Shown one piece after another: positions 23,421-32,865 of a DNA stretch of 64,000 nucleotides. Positions within the stretch are counted from its first letter, which is position 1, and each line of letters begins with the position of its first letter. Source of the stretch: Gentiana macrophylla (lineage: Eukaryota > Streptophyta > Magnoliopsida > Gentianales > Gentianaceae); assembly GCA_026214975.1 (NCBI GenBank), contig CM047810.1:94256316-94320315 (forward strand), written 5' to 3'. Below the pieces are notes generated by a model. That model worked only from the letters and a program-made list of their open reading frames with translations. It was not told the origin of the DNA and did no database searches. The translations under genes and the position numbers were made by a program.

Positions 23421-23452
<32 letters not shown>
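23300..23452. repeat. CA/TA microsatellite, right arm
   Basis: A long (CA)n run, then alternating TA with ATATATTTATGTG, mirror image of 11091-11210. Open frames across it on both strands are low-complexity artefacts. Confidence 0.9.
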
Positions 23453-23454
23453 CT

Positions 23455-24000
23455 TGTCATCTTTTATATATAACCGAAATGTCTTATCATTTTTTTTTGT
23501 TTTTCGGAACATCGTTGTTTTGTGTTGTGTTGTTTTGTAACGTTAGAGAGGGGTAAGAGAAGAAGAGAGTAGTGTTTTTACCAACGTCATAGAGTACTTG
23601 ATGATGACGAGGGAGAACGGATGACGGACGGAGCCAGCGTAACGTAACTTATATTTTCAATCCCCAAGGGTGCCTCACTTCCGGTGAGGATTTACCAGTC
23701 ACTTGAGACAGGAAAGAGCTGCTCTGAGTGAGCAGACTCCAATGAAATTTTCTACGAGCTACCTACCAGAGCCCCAATACAAAGTTCGGAGATTGGGCAT
23801 GACACAATGGATCGAAGGAATCGAAAAACACCTGCAGTGGAAAGCATGCAATTCTAAAACCTCATCGCGCCAAGGCGCACTCATGGAATTCGGATTCGAA
23901 ATATTCGTTTTGTAGCAACAAACGACATTAATTTGTCGTTTGTTTCAATTGTTTAAATCACATTCTTGTTATCAATAATTTCAAGGGATGTTCTCATACT
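23455..24000 (-). repeat. Inner inverted arm, right copy (MULE-2)
   Basis: Reverse complement of 10545-11090. It contains TAACCGAAATGTCTTATCAT, CGGAACATCGTTGTTTTGTG and the palindrome AAACGACATTAATTTGTCGTTT near 23930. A 70-codon frame inside (23703-23915) is not conserved in the left arm and has no domain. Confidence 0.75.
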
Positions 24001-24784
24001 ATCACAAAATACGTAATTCAAAAACCATAATTTTCAATTGAATTTTCATCTTCCACTACAACAACAACATAATCAACTTTGTACCAAACCACTAAAACAC
24101 ATTCGGTAAACAAGTTTCGTTTATTACTACAAGCGATCACATTGACATCAACCAAAATATATTTGTATCGTTACGCAAATATTTCATCAGAATATATCAA
24201 TCAAAATAAGAATGTATCATTGACTACCCTAATTATCCAAAGAATGTCAATTCCATTATCGAAATATATAATCAAAATTAATCATTTATCTACCCTGAAA
24301 ATGCACATACTACACAACGCTAAAAATCGAAAATTTATAACATTAACAATATTAATAAAAATAAAAAATTCATAACATTAATAAAAATCAAAAATTTATA
24401 ACATTAATAAAAATCGAAACATTAACAATCGAAAATGCACATACTACACTACGCTAAAAATCGAAAATTTATAACATTAATAAAAATCGAAAATTCATGT
24501 GAACAAATAACAATAAAAACAAACACAATAAATAAATTTATTCAAACTTAAGTAACGCTTTACCCATTTGTTTAAAAATACAACTCCGGTGAAATAAAAC
24601 AACGCAAATTAAAAAAAATGACGAAATATGGTTTTTTTTTTTTTTTTTTTTTTTTGGGTATCAATGGTGAATTTTGGTGTAGCAATGGTGATTTTTTGGA
24701 AGCAATGGTGATTTTTTTGTGTGATGAAACGGTGAAGACAAAGAGTAAGTGAAGAGAGTAAATAAAGCATTGATAAATGTTTCA
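24001..24784. other. AT-rich middle of the MULE-2 right arm
   Basis: Low-complexity DNA with repeats of AAAAATCGAAAATT(T/C)ATAACATTAATA at 24325-24500 and a T-run at 24631-24655. It is the positional counterpart of 9690-10544 but is much diverged from it. No gene seen. Confidence 0.5.
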
Positions 24785-25172
24785 AAATGGATGAAACCCG
24801 TCCAAATTTCATAAGTATCCGTCAAATTTGGACGGTCGTCTGTTTAGAGACGAGAGATTAAGTTTATACCGCCCAAATTGGGACGGTTTTAGAGCTTTGG
24901 ACAAAATGGACGGAAACCGCCCAAATGTTGACGCGACCATTCAAAATGGATTAATTCGCCCAAGATGGACGGTGCATCCAACATTCGGACGGTTTACATC
25001 TATTTTGTCTATTCAATTTATTTGGACGAAATACATCCAAATATGGACGGCTTTGACTGTATTTGGACGATTTCATCCAAATTTGAATGGTGAACCTAAA
25101 AAAAAATGTCTGAATCTGTCCGACCTAAAAAAAATTATCAGAAGATAAAAGGCTCTGATTTTCCAATTTCAC
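24785..25172 (-). repeat. Right terminal inverted repeat of MULE-2
   Basis: Reverse complement of 9303-9690. It has the same GTCCAAATTTGGAC/GGACGG cluster, slightly decayed (several CCGTCC read CCGCCC or CCATTC). The tip is ...CTGATTTTCCAATTTCAC, followed by the ATTAACAAC duplication. Confidence 0.8.
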
Positions 25173-25194
25173 ATTAACAACTCTCTAAAAAATT

Positions 25195-26289
25195 AAGCAC
25201 AAAAGAAAAACTAATATTGTTTATTTTTTTTACTAAATGCATGTCTTTTCGTTGGGCACGCCTTTTTTTAAGAAATTTTTGTCCAACGAATTTTATTTTA
25301 TCTATTTTGCATTTTTTTAAATAAGTGTCATATTTTTTTTATTTTGTAATAAAAATTGATTTTTTTTGTTCTGCCCCCTTTTAAAAATAGATAATGATAG
25401 AGTTACTCCTGAAGTCTACACAATTCATACATCATAGATAATCTTGTAGTTGTGATTGTTTCAAGTTTTTAAAAAGAAGAAAATACAAGTACAAAATATG
25501 TGGTGAAATGATGATGGTGTAAACTTAAAGGAGTAAATCTATCACTTCCCTTAAAAAATAAGGGAATGTTTGTTCCATAATAAAAATGTCACAACAAAGT
25601 ATAACAACATACTTTAACACCATGAAGCTTTATGTTATTATAATCAATAGTGTTAAAATGCGTTGTCTACTCTATTGTGTCAATATCACTGCCCTTAAAA
25701 GTAAAGTGTTAAAAAAGATCCATGCTTTTACTTCCTTGACTACATTACTCCCAAGTCACACAAAAATTATTCCGCGGCACTCAAGATGATTTTTTATAAG
25801 CGGTCTTATTAAAACCAACGCCGAGATGGTGTCAAAAACGAAAGTCGATGCTTGTGAAGTTTTACGTTATAAAAGTCATTATAACTTAAAAACGCACCCA
25901 TCGACTTTCCACTTACTTTTATTTTTTAAGAGCGTCGCTGACGTTGGTGTTCTATATCAAAGTCATGGTCACTAATATTTTTTCATCATAAAAAAAAAAC
26001 AAATATTGAATGTCGAAAATAAGAAAAGAGATGCCTTTAAAACCCAAGTAAACTAAACACGTTTGGAAAAAAAAAAAGAAAAAAAAAAAGAGGGTGAAAT
26101 GTCGTTCTATTTAATAAATAAAATCATATTCAGATAGGTGATAGCACCGTCGAGGAAAAGTTAAAATACATTCATTACATTCAGTGCATTCTCCATGGTA
26201 GATAGAGACTGCTGTCCTTTAGTGGTCCTCACGATAACCCATTTTGAATTAATTACAACTAATTCCTTTATATTTATGTGCACCGTCAA
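25195..26289. other. Non-coding flank right of MULE-1
   Basis: AT-rich, with A- and T-runs. Includes an inverted-repeat segment at 25803-25963 (listed separately). Short open frames (25586-25789, 26195-26470) show no motif. No gene seen. Confidence 0.5.
25803..25963. repeat. Imperfect hairpin, possible MITE or CACTA-like remnant
   Basis: AAAACCAACGCCGAGATGGTG and AAAGTCGATG on the left face CATCGACTTTCCACTTAC and CGTCGCTGACGTTGGTGTTC on the right, giving paired arms around a 70-80 bp centre. No target duplication was identified. Confidence 0.35.
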
Positions 26290-26460
26290 ATACCCACTTT
26301 ACTGGGAAGTTATTGTGTGGTGTTTCCACACGGTACATCGTGTGGCAGTGTACAAACCACACAGTTTTATTCTGTATTTAAATTATGTGGTTCTGATTGT
26401 TTTACCCGTCACTTCACCTCAAAATAACTCACCACACAATAACTTTCCCACTTCACTATG
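26290..26460. repeat. MITE-like element with ~30-bp inverted ends
   Basis: CCCACTTTACTGGGAAGTTATTGTGTGGTG on the left matches the reverse complement of CACCACACAATAACTTTCCCACTTCACT on the right, with one gap. The centre also contains paired CACACGG/CCACACAG stretches. The size (~170 bp) and non-coding nature fit a MITE. Its target duplication is unclear. Confidence 0.5.
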
Positions 26461-26742
26461 CTCTTTGTAACACCTTCTTATAAGAAACTGTCGTCCTTAC
26501 TAAGACTTGTTTTAATGGATTTGTTTCAGTTTCATCCCTATCAAAGGAGTCTAGAGATATCTGATAATCGGCTTTGATACCAATCTGTATCGCTCCAAAC
26601 CCCGAATCTAATAACGCTAAATGAGTTATAAATGATTTGGTCAACTGCTTAAACCGTCCATATCAGCCGAAGTTTACACCGTTGGATAACAACAAAGTGC
26701 CCCTGTCTGTCGGCCGAAATTTGTTAGCTACCAAATTGTTCC

Positions 26743-26953
26743 TATTAGATTAGAATATCCTTAGAATATTTTCAATATTCTATTATAGTATGTAAATATT
26801 ATGTAATTATTAACGTAGATCGTTACCATAGATAGCTTTGATTCTAGTCTTGATTTTAGTCATGTGTGTAAATGTAAATGATTATATCCTTGTATATATT
26901 GATCACAGACATCAATGCAAAACACAGAAAATATTTCTTTCAAATAACTTTCA
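26743..26953 (+). repeat. Left LTR of Copia B
   Basis: 211 bp, ends ...AATAACTTTCA just before the primer-binding site. Differs from the right copy in its first half, where the right copy has two ATTACCGTAGATCATTA units. Confidence 0.8.
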
Positions 26954-27051
26954 TGGTATCAGAGCTATATGTCGTAAAATCTCCTACCAGTGCCTAGCTT
27001 CCTCTTCTCCAACGTGTTCAATAGCCCTTCTTTTTTTTTTTTTTTCCAGCC

Positions 27052-27990
27052 ATGGCAGATCAAAAGTCCTCCTCTATTCACCCTGCACTTACTGTCTCCA
27101 ACATCCAGAGCTTCATCAAGGTCACCTTAGACTTTGAAAAGGGCCAATACATAACTTGGACCGAGCTCTTCAAGATCCATGCCCGGGTATGTCAGGCGAT
27201 TGATCACATCCTCCCTCCTCTTGCCGACAAAGGCACACAGAAACAAACTTTGAAGGAGACAAACCCCAAATTATGGTCTCGGGTCGATGCCATAGTCCTC
27301 CAATGGATTTATGGCACAATTTCGGTGGATCTCCGTAACACCATCCTTGAGAAGATACCACAGCTGCAGTCGCTTGGAATCGACTCAAAGATATATTTTC
27401 TGACAACAAAAATTCTCGAGCTCTCTATCTCGAACAAGAGTTCTCCAAAGTTCAAATGGAAGACTTTGCTGATGCGTCCTCTTATTGTCAGCACCTCAAG
27501 TCTCTCTCCGACCTACTCTCTAGTGTCGGAGCTCCAGTGTCAAATGAGCGGTTGGTACTACAGCTCGTTTCTGGTCTTTTAGACGCATATAGCACTGTAG
27601 GCTCTCAAATCCGCCACGGTGATTCACTCCCTCCTTTTTACAAAGCACGTTCCATGCTCGTTCTTGAAGAAACAGCAAGGGCGAAAAAGGCGGCCCTCTT
27701 AACCCCACCATTAGCGTTTGCAGCATCTCAGGGCCAAGATTCGCATGAAATTCATGGTCCCAGTACTCAGCCACATAATTTCAATCATAGCAGCAGCAAT
27801 TCCCGCAGAAGAGGTCGCGGTGGTCGGGGACGAGGGAGAGGAGATGGCGGTGCAAATGGTGTAAATGGTGGACGCAATGGCCCAAACCCGCAGCAGCAAC
27901 TTTCAACATCAAATCCGCAACATCAGTGGTGGTCCGGTCAGCCTTGGTTTCCTTCACCTTGGACCGGGCAATGGCAACCATAGGATATTC
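27052..27990 (+). pseudogene. Copia B gag, frameshifted
   Basis: Starts MADQKSSSIHPAL and continues YITWTELFKIHARVCQ, LWSRVDAIVLQWIYGT, typical of plant Copia gag. Near 27375-27430 the frame shifts, after which EQEFSKVQMEDFADASSYCQ and LQLVSGLLDAYSTVG continue the family pattern, ending in a Gly/Arg-rich tail (RRGRGGRGRGRG). Gag would form the virus-like particle in the cytoplasm. I see no CCHC zinc knuckle; the Gly/Arg tail takes its place, as in some short-LTR Copia elements. Confidence 0.8.
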
Positions 27991-28139
27991 CTCCTTGCCC
28001 GTATCCCACAGCTCCATGGCAGCGCTCCCCAGCAGCTCGGCCACAACAAGGAATTCTCGGCCCAAGGCCACAGCAAGCACACATTTCCGACACCGCAACT
28101 CAGCCGGAGCAACAGCCATATGCTCCCACTGATATAGCA

Positions 28140-29460
28140 GAGGCTATGCACACCCTCTCATTAACTCCTCTCGATGATCAATGGTATATGGACACCAGAG
28201 CCACCTCTCATATGACAGGTAATGGAACTTTTCTTACGCCTTATTTCATTCGAGCCATAATCGTACTATAATTGTTGGTAGTGGCCAAAATATTCCGATT
28301 GTTGGTTTTGGAAATGCTTCGTTACCTAAACCTCACCCCCCCTTACGTTTACAAAATACCCTGCGTGCCCCAAAATTAATTAAAAACCTTATTTATGTTC
28401 GCCAATTGACTCGTGATAATAATGTTACTGTTGAATTTGATCCTTTGGGGTTTTCTGTGAAGGATTTTCAGACGGGGATGATTATAATGTGATGTAACAT
28501 CATTGGCGATTTATATCTTCTCACCAACAGTCCTACCAATGGCTACTCACCACCACTCACCCTTGCAGCACTTTCTCCAGAATTATGGCATAATCGCTTA
28601 GGCCATCCAGGATTTCCGGTTTTAAATTCCCTTTCCAAAAATAAATTTATTGATTGTAACAACTTTCCGGACAATTTTTTCTGCAATTCATGCCCTTTAG
28701 GCAAGCAAAATAAATTACCATTTTATACATCATTGTCACACACTACTATGCCTTTTGATATTGTGCACAGTAACCTTTGGTCATCCCCTACTTTGAGTTC
28801 TGGTGGTCATCGTTATTATGTCTTATTTCTAGATGATTATACGAATTTTTTGTGGACTTATCCTCTCGCCGCTAAATCTCAAGTTTATTCTGTTTTCTTG
28901 ACATTTCGTGCCTACATTAAAACACAATTTGAACGTGACATTAAGTGTTTTCAATGTGATAATGGAAGTGAATACGACAACACATCCTTCCGCCATTTTT
29001 GCAACCTCCATGGAATGAATTTTCGTATCTCGTGCCCGCACACATCCTCCCAAAATGGAAAATCCGAACGCAAAATTCGTACCATTAACGTCATCCGCAC
29101 CCTCATTGTCCACGCTTCCCTCCTTCCCTCGTTTTGGCACCAAGCCCTACAAATGACCACCTATCTCCTTAACATCCTTCCCACAAAAGTTCTCGATTTT
29201 CAAACTCCAACAAAAATCCTCTATCAAAAACACCCGTCGTATTTCCATCTCCACACTTTTGGCTGTCTATGTTACGCGTTAACTCCCTCCACCACTATAA
29301 TAAACTACAACCTCGCTCAACTCCATGTGTTTTCTTGGGTTACCCTCATAATCATAGGGGTTACAAATGTTACGACATCTCCAGCCGCAAAATTATTATC
29401 TCCCGACACGTAATTTTTGATGAAAATACTTTTCCATTATCTAAGTTACAACCGTAGCCT
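28140..29460 (+). pseudogene. Copia B protease and integrase region, broken
   Basis: Near 28185 the protease site reads WYMDTRATSHMTG, where the family has D-T-G: the active-site Gly is Arg (AGA from GGA). Around 28580 is the GAG-pre-integrase zinc motif LWHNRLGHPGF...CNSCPLGK. The integrase core follows (28733-29270): VHSNLW, where the family has HSDLW with the first catalytic Asp, so Asp to Asn; then CDNGSEY and QNGKSERKIRT keep the second Asp and the Glu. Stops and shifts occur near 28269, 28493 and 29270. A proline-rich spacer with no domain fills 29460-29860. Confidence 0.8.
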
Positions 29461-29869
29461 TCCCACTATCAATTTCTTGACACGGGCCTTATTCCACCTT
29501 CGGCCCACCAACCCACCTCGGCTGCAGAACCATAATTTTCACAAGAAACCCACTTCCCATCCCCTTCCAGCCCTTCCCATCTATAGACCCATTTCCACCC
29601 ACCAGCCCAACAAGCCCAACACCTTTCTCCATCTCCTACCAATCCAGCTCCACGTATCTCGCCCCACCCCATCCCACCCCATCCCAACATCATCACAGCC
29701 TTCTCTCCACAAACCACCCCCCAACAGGCCTTTCCCCCGACCTCTCCTCAAATGACCACCAGAGCACAACATGGTATTTTCAAACCCCGCAAAATCCTCA
29801 ATCTCCACACCACCACCACACCCTCTATTTCTCCTCTTCCCACCAACCCCCATGATGCACTACACGACC

Positions 29870-31369
29870 ACAATTGAAAAATGGCCATGAAAGACGAATA
29901 CGATGCTCTAATTGAAAATAAGACGTGGGAATTAGTTCCCCGTCCGACTAATGCCAATGTTATTCATAGTTTGTGGATTTTCAGGCATAAAACTAACTCG
30001 GAAGGCTCCTTTGAACGGCATAAAGCTCGATTGGTTGGAGATGGGACAGGCCAGCAACCTGGTATTGATTGTGGGGAAACATTTAGCCCGGCAGTTAAAC
30101 CGGCAACTATTCGAGCAGTCCTAAACATTGCCCTATCAAAATCTTGGTGCCTCCATCAATTAGATGTTAAAAATGTATTCCTTCACGGGAATCTCGATGA
30201 AACAATTTTCATGCATCAACCTCCTGGATTTCGGGATCCCGCTCATCCGAATTATGCCTGCTTGCTCCAAAAGTCTCTTTATGGTTTAAAACAGGCTCCC
30301 CGTGCATGATTCCAACATTTTCCGGATTATGTGGCTCATTTGGGTTTCTCTCATAGTGTTTCGGATCATTCATTATTTATTTATCGTCATGGCAACGACG
30401 TAGCATATATTCTACTTTATGTTGACGATATCATCCTTGCCACTTCCTCAGATGCCCTCCGACGATTTATCATTTCTAAATTGGGTTCCGAATTCTCCAT
30501 GAAAGATTTGGGCCCCCTCAGCTATTTTTTTGGTATCTCTGCAACACGCACTTCAGACGGACCTTTTTTATCTCGGAAGAAATATGCCGAGGAAATAATC
30601 GAGCGTGCCAACATGGCTTCTTGCAATCCTTCTCCTACTCCGGTTGACTCCAAGGCAAAATTAAGCATCTCATCTGGCAATCCTTATCATGACCCCACTG
30701 AATATCGCAGTCTTGCCGGCGCTTTACAATATTTGACATTTACTCGGCCCGATATATCTTACGCTGTCCAACAAGTCTGACTGTTTATGCATGATCCAAA
30801 AATGCAGCACATGTCTGTGCTCAAATGCATCATTCGTTACATTAAGGGCTCACTTGAGTTCGGTCTCCATATTTACCCTTCATCAACGAACAAACTCATT
30901 TCCTATACGGACGCCGACTGGGGTGGCTGTCCGGACACGCGCCGTTCAACGTCGAGCTATTGTGTTTATCTTGGAGACAATTTAAATGCCAAGCTATGCT
31001 CCCACGATCTAGTGCCGAGGCTAATACCGAGGCTTGGCCAATGTCGTTTCCGAGTCTTGCTGGATTCATAACCGGCTTTTGGAGCTATATTGTCCCGTTA
31101 TGAAAGCCACTTTAGTTTACTACGACAACGTCAGTGCTGTCTACCTCTCTGATAATCCAGTTCAGCATCAGCGAACCAAACACATAGAAATGAACATACA
31201 TTTTGTTCGTGAAAAAGTCACCCGTGGTCAAGTCCGCGTTCTACATATCCCTTCACGTTTCCAAATCGCCGATACCTTTACGAAGGGCCTTCCTTCGCAA
31301 CTCTTTGAAGACTTCCGAGACAGTCTCAACGTTCATCACCCTCCCGCTTCGACTATGGGGGTCTACTAG
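29870..31369 (+). pseudogene. Copia B reverse transcriptase and RNase H, broken
   Basis: RT begins AMKDEYDALIENKTWELV and contains FERHKARLVGDG, LDVKNVFLHGNL, LYGLKQAPRA and the catalytic YVDDIILA. RNase H has SYTDADWGGCPDTRRSTS. After 30985 (YLGDNL) about 30 residues expected around SRSSAEAEYR are disrupted by a deletion or shift. The tail resumes at VVSESCWIHNRLLELYCP and ends HIPSRFQIADTFTKGLP. In-frame TGA codons at 30307-30309 (Trp expected) and 30778-30780 interrupt it. The product would copy element RNA to DNA in the particle; this copy cannot. Confidence 0.85.
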
Positions 31370-31577
31370 AAGATCCTATTACCGTAGATCATTATCCCAT
31401 TACCGTAGATCATTAAATATCATGTAATTATTACCGTAGATCATTATCATAGATAGCTTTGATTCTAGTCTTGATTTTAGTCATGTGTATAAATCTAAAT
31501 GATTGTATCCTTGTATATATTGATCAGAGACATCAATGCAAAAGACACAGAAAATATTTCTCTCAAAATAGCTTTCA
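31364..31577 (+). repeat. Right LTR of Copia B
   Basis: 214 bp, starts TACTAGAAGATCC after the polypurine stretch, ends ATAGCTTTCA. Contains two tandem copies of ATTACCGTAGATCATTA near 31377-31412 and a third partial copy. Confidence 0.8.
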
Positions 31578-32865
31578 GTTCTTGATAAGAGTTTTCCTTT
31601 ACCTGTTAACAAATTTGGGCTGGCGTTTGTTTTTGTATTTCCAAATGGAGAAGTTTTTAGGTGCTCACAATGAATGACTCGTAAGGTGATTAATTGTGTG
31701 GCTTCAATCACCTTATGAGTCACTTCTCTCTAAATACACTCACTATCCAAAAACTTCCCTTCCAAAGGTGTTGCTGCCGTAATTAGCTCTACTCACAAAA
31801 TTTACAATAATTGGCCAAAATTTGTCAACTCCATAACAAACACAATAAAGTTATCGTAATTGTTATGATGCACTCAATTCGGTTTTAAGCAAGCCGTATT
31901 ATATACTATATGATAGTGTAATATTCCGCATTGTTAAGGTTAGAGAAAATCACCTCTATATAAGGATGAGGCATAATAATCTTATTAACTCAGATTAGCC
32001 CTTTTTCAACAAGCGGGAACGACGGTCTTTGTGGAAAGATAAATAACTAGTCATACTGCTTATGTGTTGGTGAGTAACACATCATTTGTGCTGTAATTGA
32101 ATCATCATACCTTTCAGTCCTATGTGAACTTTTCACGTATAAGTTACGAGATTATCATATTGAATCAGTTTCATCATGCGTATAAGTTACGAGATCATCA
32201 TATTGAATCAGTTTGATCATCATACGGTTCAGTCCTATGTGAACTCTTCACATATAATTTACAAGATCATCATATTGAATCAGTTAGTTTAGCCACTATC
32301 ATCATATTGAATCAGTTCAGTAACTAATGGTGGTTTGATTGTAAGATCCCGAATTTCAGTCAATTTCACCACGAACTTAATGTTTAAGGTAGTTTACCAT
32401 AAACTCAATATTCCCGTATATAAGTCTCATGCACCGAGTTTTAAGATCACATAATTAACTCCTTGGGATTTTCGTGACGTACATTAAAATACATACTCTA
32501 TTGCAAATAAAATGATAAAAGATAAATGTCAATATAGTTATTGAAAATAATACATTATTGTTTTTCCAAACATCATGCCTAACACAATAAACAACAGAAA
32601 GCACCCACACATCCTTTATAAATTCATGCATAAAGAATGAGCAATGATTTTTCACAAGCACAAAATAACTCCAAATGTAGGAAGTCACGCATAAGAATAG
32701 AGCAGTGATTTTTCACAAGCACAAAAGAACTCCAACTAAAGGAAGACAAAGTTCCAAAAACACTGAATTCCCTCTGAAACTTCTTCGGCCTCAATTGCAT
32801 CAAAGGAAGAGAATGGCAATATTCCGAAAATCTGCACCCACTTAGATTTATGTACATGATGTTAA
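31578..32865. other. Non-coding AT-rich spacer
   Basis: No gene seen. Contains a hairpin (31633-31768), tandem repeats of AGTTACGAGATCATCATATTGAATCAGTTT type (32098-32330) with a repeated CAGTCCTATGTGAAC, and an ~68-bp doublet with TGATTTTTCACAAGCACAAAA at 32645 and 32707. The short frames on the minus strand (32455-32902) come from the doublet. Confidence 0.5.
31633..31768. repeat. Hairpin, possible MITE
   Basis: Outer pairs CCAAATGGAGAAGTTTTTAGG with CCAAAAACTTCCCTTCCAAAGG. Inner pairs GACTCGTAAGGTGATT with AATCACCTTATGAGTC (one mismatch) around a loop of about 14 bases. Strong enough to fold in a transcript. Family unknown. Confidence 0.5.

Larger units (their letters stand above)
9294..25181. 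mobile_element. MULE-2, large Mutator-like element with long inverted arms
   Basis: The body is 9303-25172 (15.9 kb, of which 5.7 kb is a later LTR insertion). Target duplication ATTAACAAC is exact at 9294-9302 and 25173-25181; nine bases is the Mutator size. Terminal inverted repeats share GAAATTGGAAAATCAG at the tips and remain alignable for ~390 bp. A second pair of inverted segments (10545-11090 and 23455-24000) lies further in, so the arms are about 1.9-2 kb with a diverged middle. Two genes face each other: a ULP1-like protease gene (+, 9826-18873) and the transposase (-, 23017-20174). Confidence 0.85.
5602..25194. mobile_element. MULE-1, outer Mutator-like element with OTU-fused transposase
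   Basis: The element body is 5611-25185. The left end reads AGGGTTACTAATC followed by a C-run and ATCAAATCAACCC. The right end in reverse complement reads AGAGTTGTTAATCGCGCC followed by CATCAAATCAACCC. The right end is split because MULE-2 inserted in it: its inner part is at 9269-9302 and its last bases at 25182-25185, after the duplicated ATTAACAAC. Flanking sequence is TAAAAAATG at 5602-5610 and TAAAAAATT at 25186-25194, a 9-bp target duplication with one mismatch, the length expected for Mutator. Without MULE-2 the element is about 3.7 kb and carries one gene, 6126-8940. Confidence 0.75.
26743..31577 (+). mobile_element. Copia element B, short LTRs, full length but decayed
   Basis: LTRs 26743-26953 and 31364-31577 (211 and 214 bp) share CATAGATAGCTTTGATTCTAG and the CTTGTATATATTGATCA tail, and end TTTCA. 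Flanks GTTCC (26738-26742) and GTTCT (31578-31582) are a near-match target duplication. A tRNA-Met primer site TGGTATCAGAGC (26954-26965) follows the left LTR. The purine-rich TATGGGGGTC (31354-31363) precedes the right one. Internal order gag, protease, integrase, reverse transcriptase, RNase H fits Ty1/Copia. Both LTRs now begin TA instead of TG. Confidence 0.88.

Noticed and set aside
23174..23540. Open frames rich in Tyr, Ile, Thr and His
   Set aside because: They come from CA/TA dinucleotide repeats.
29469..29957. Gly/Trp-rich minus-strand frames
   Set aside because: They are antisense to the proline-rich spacer of Copia B pol.
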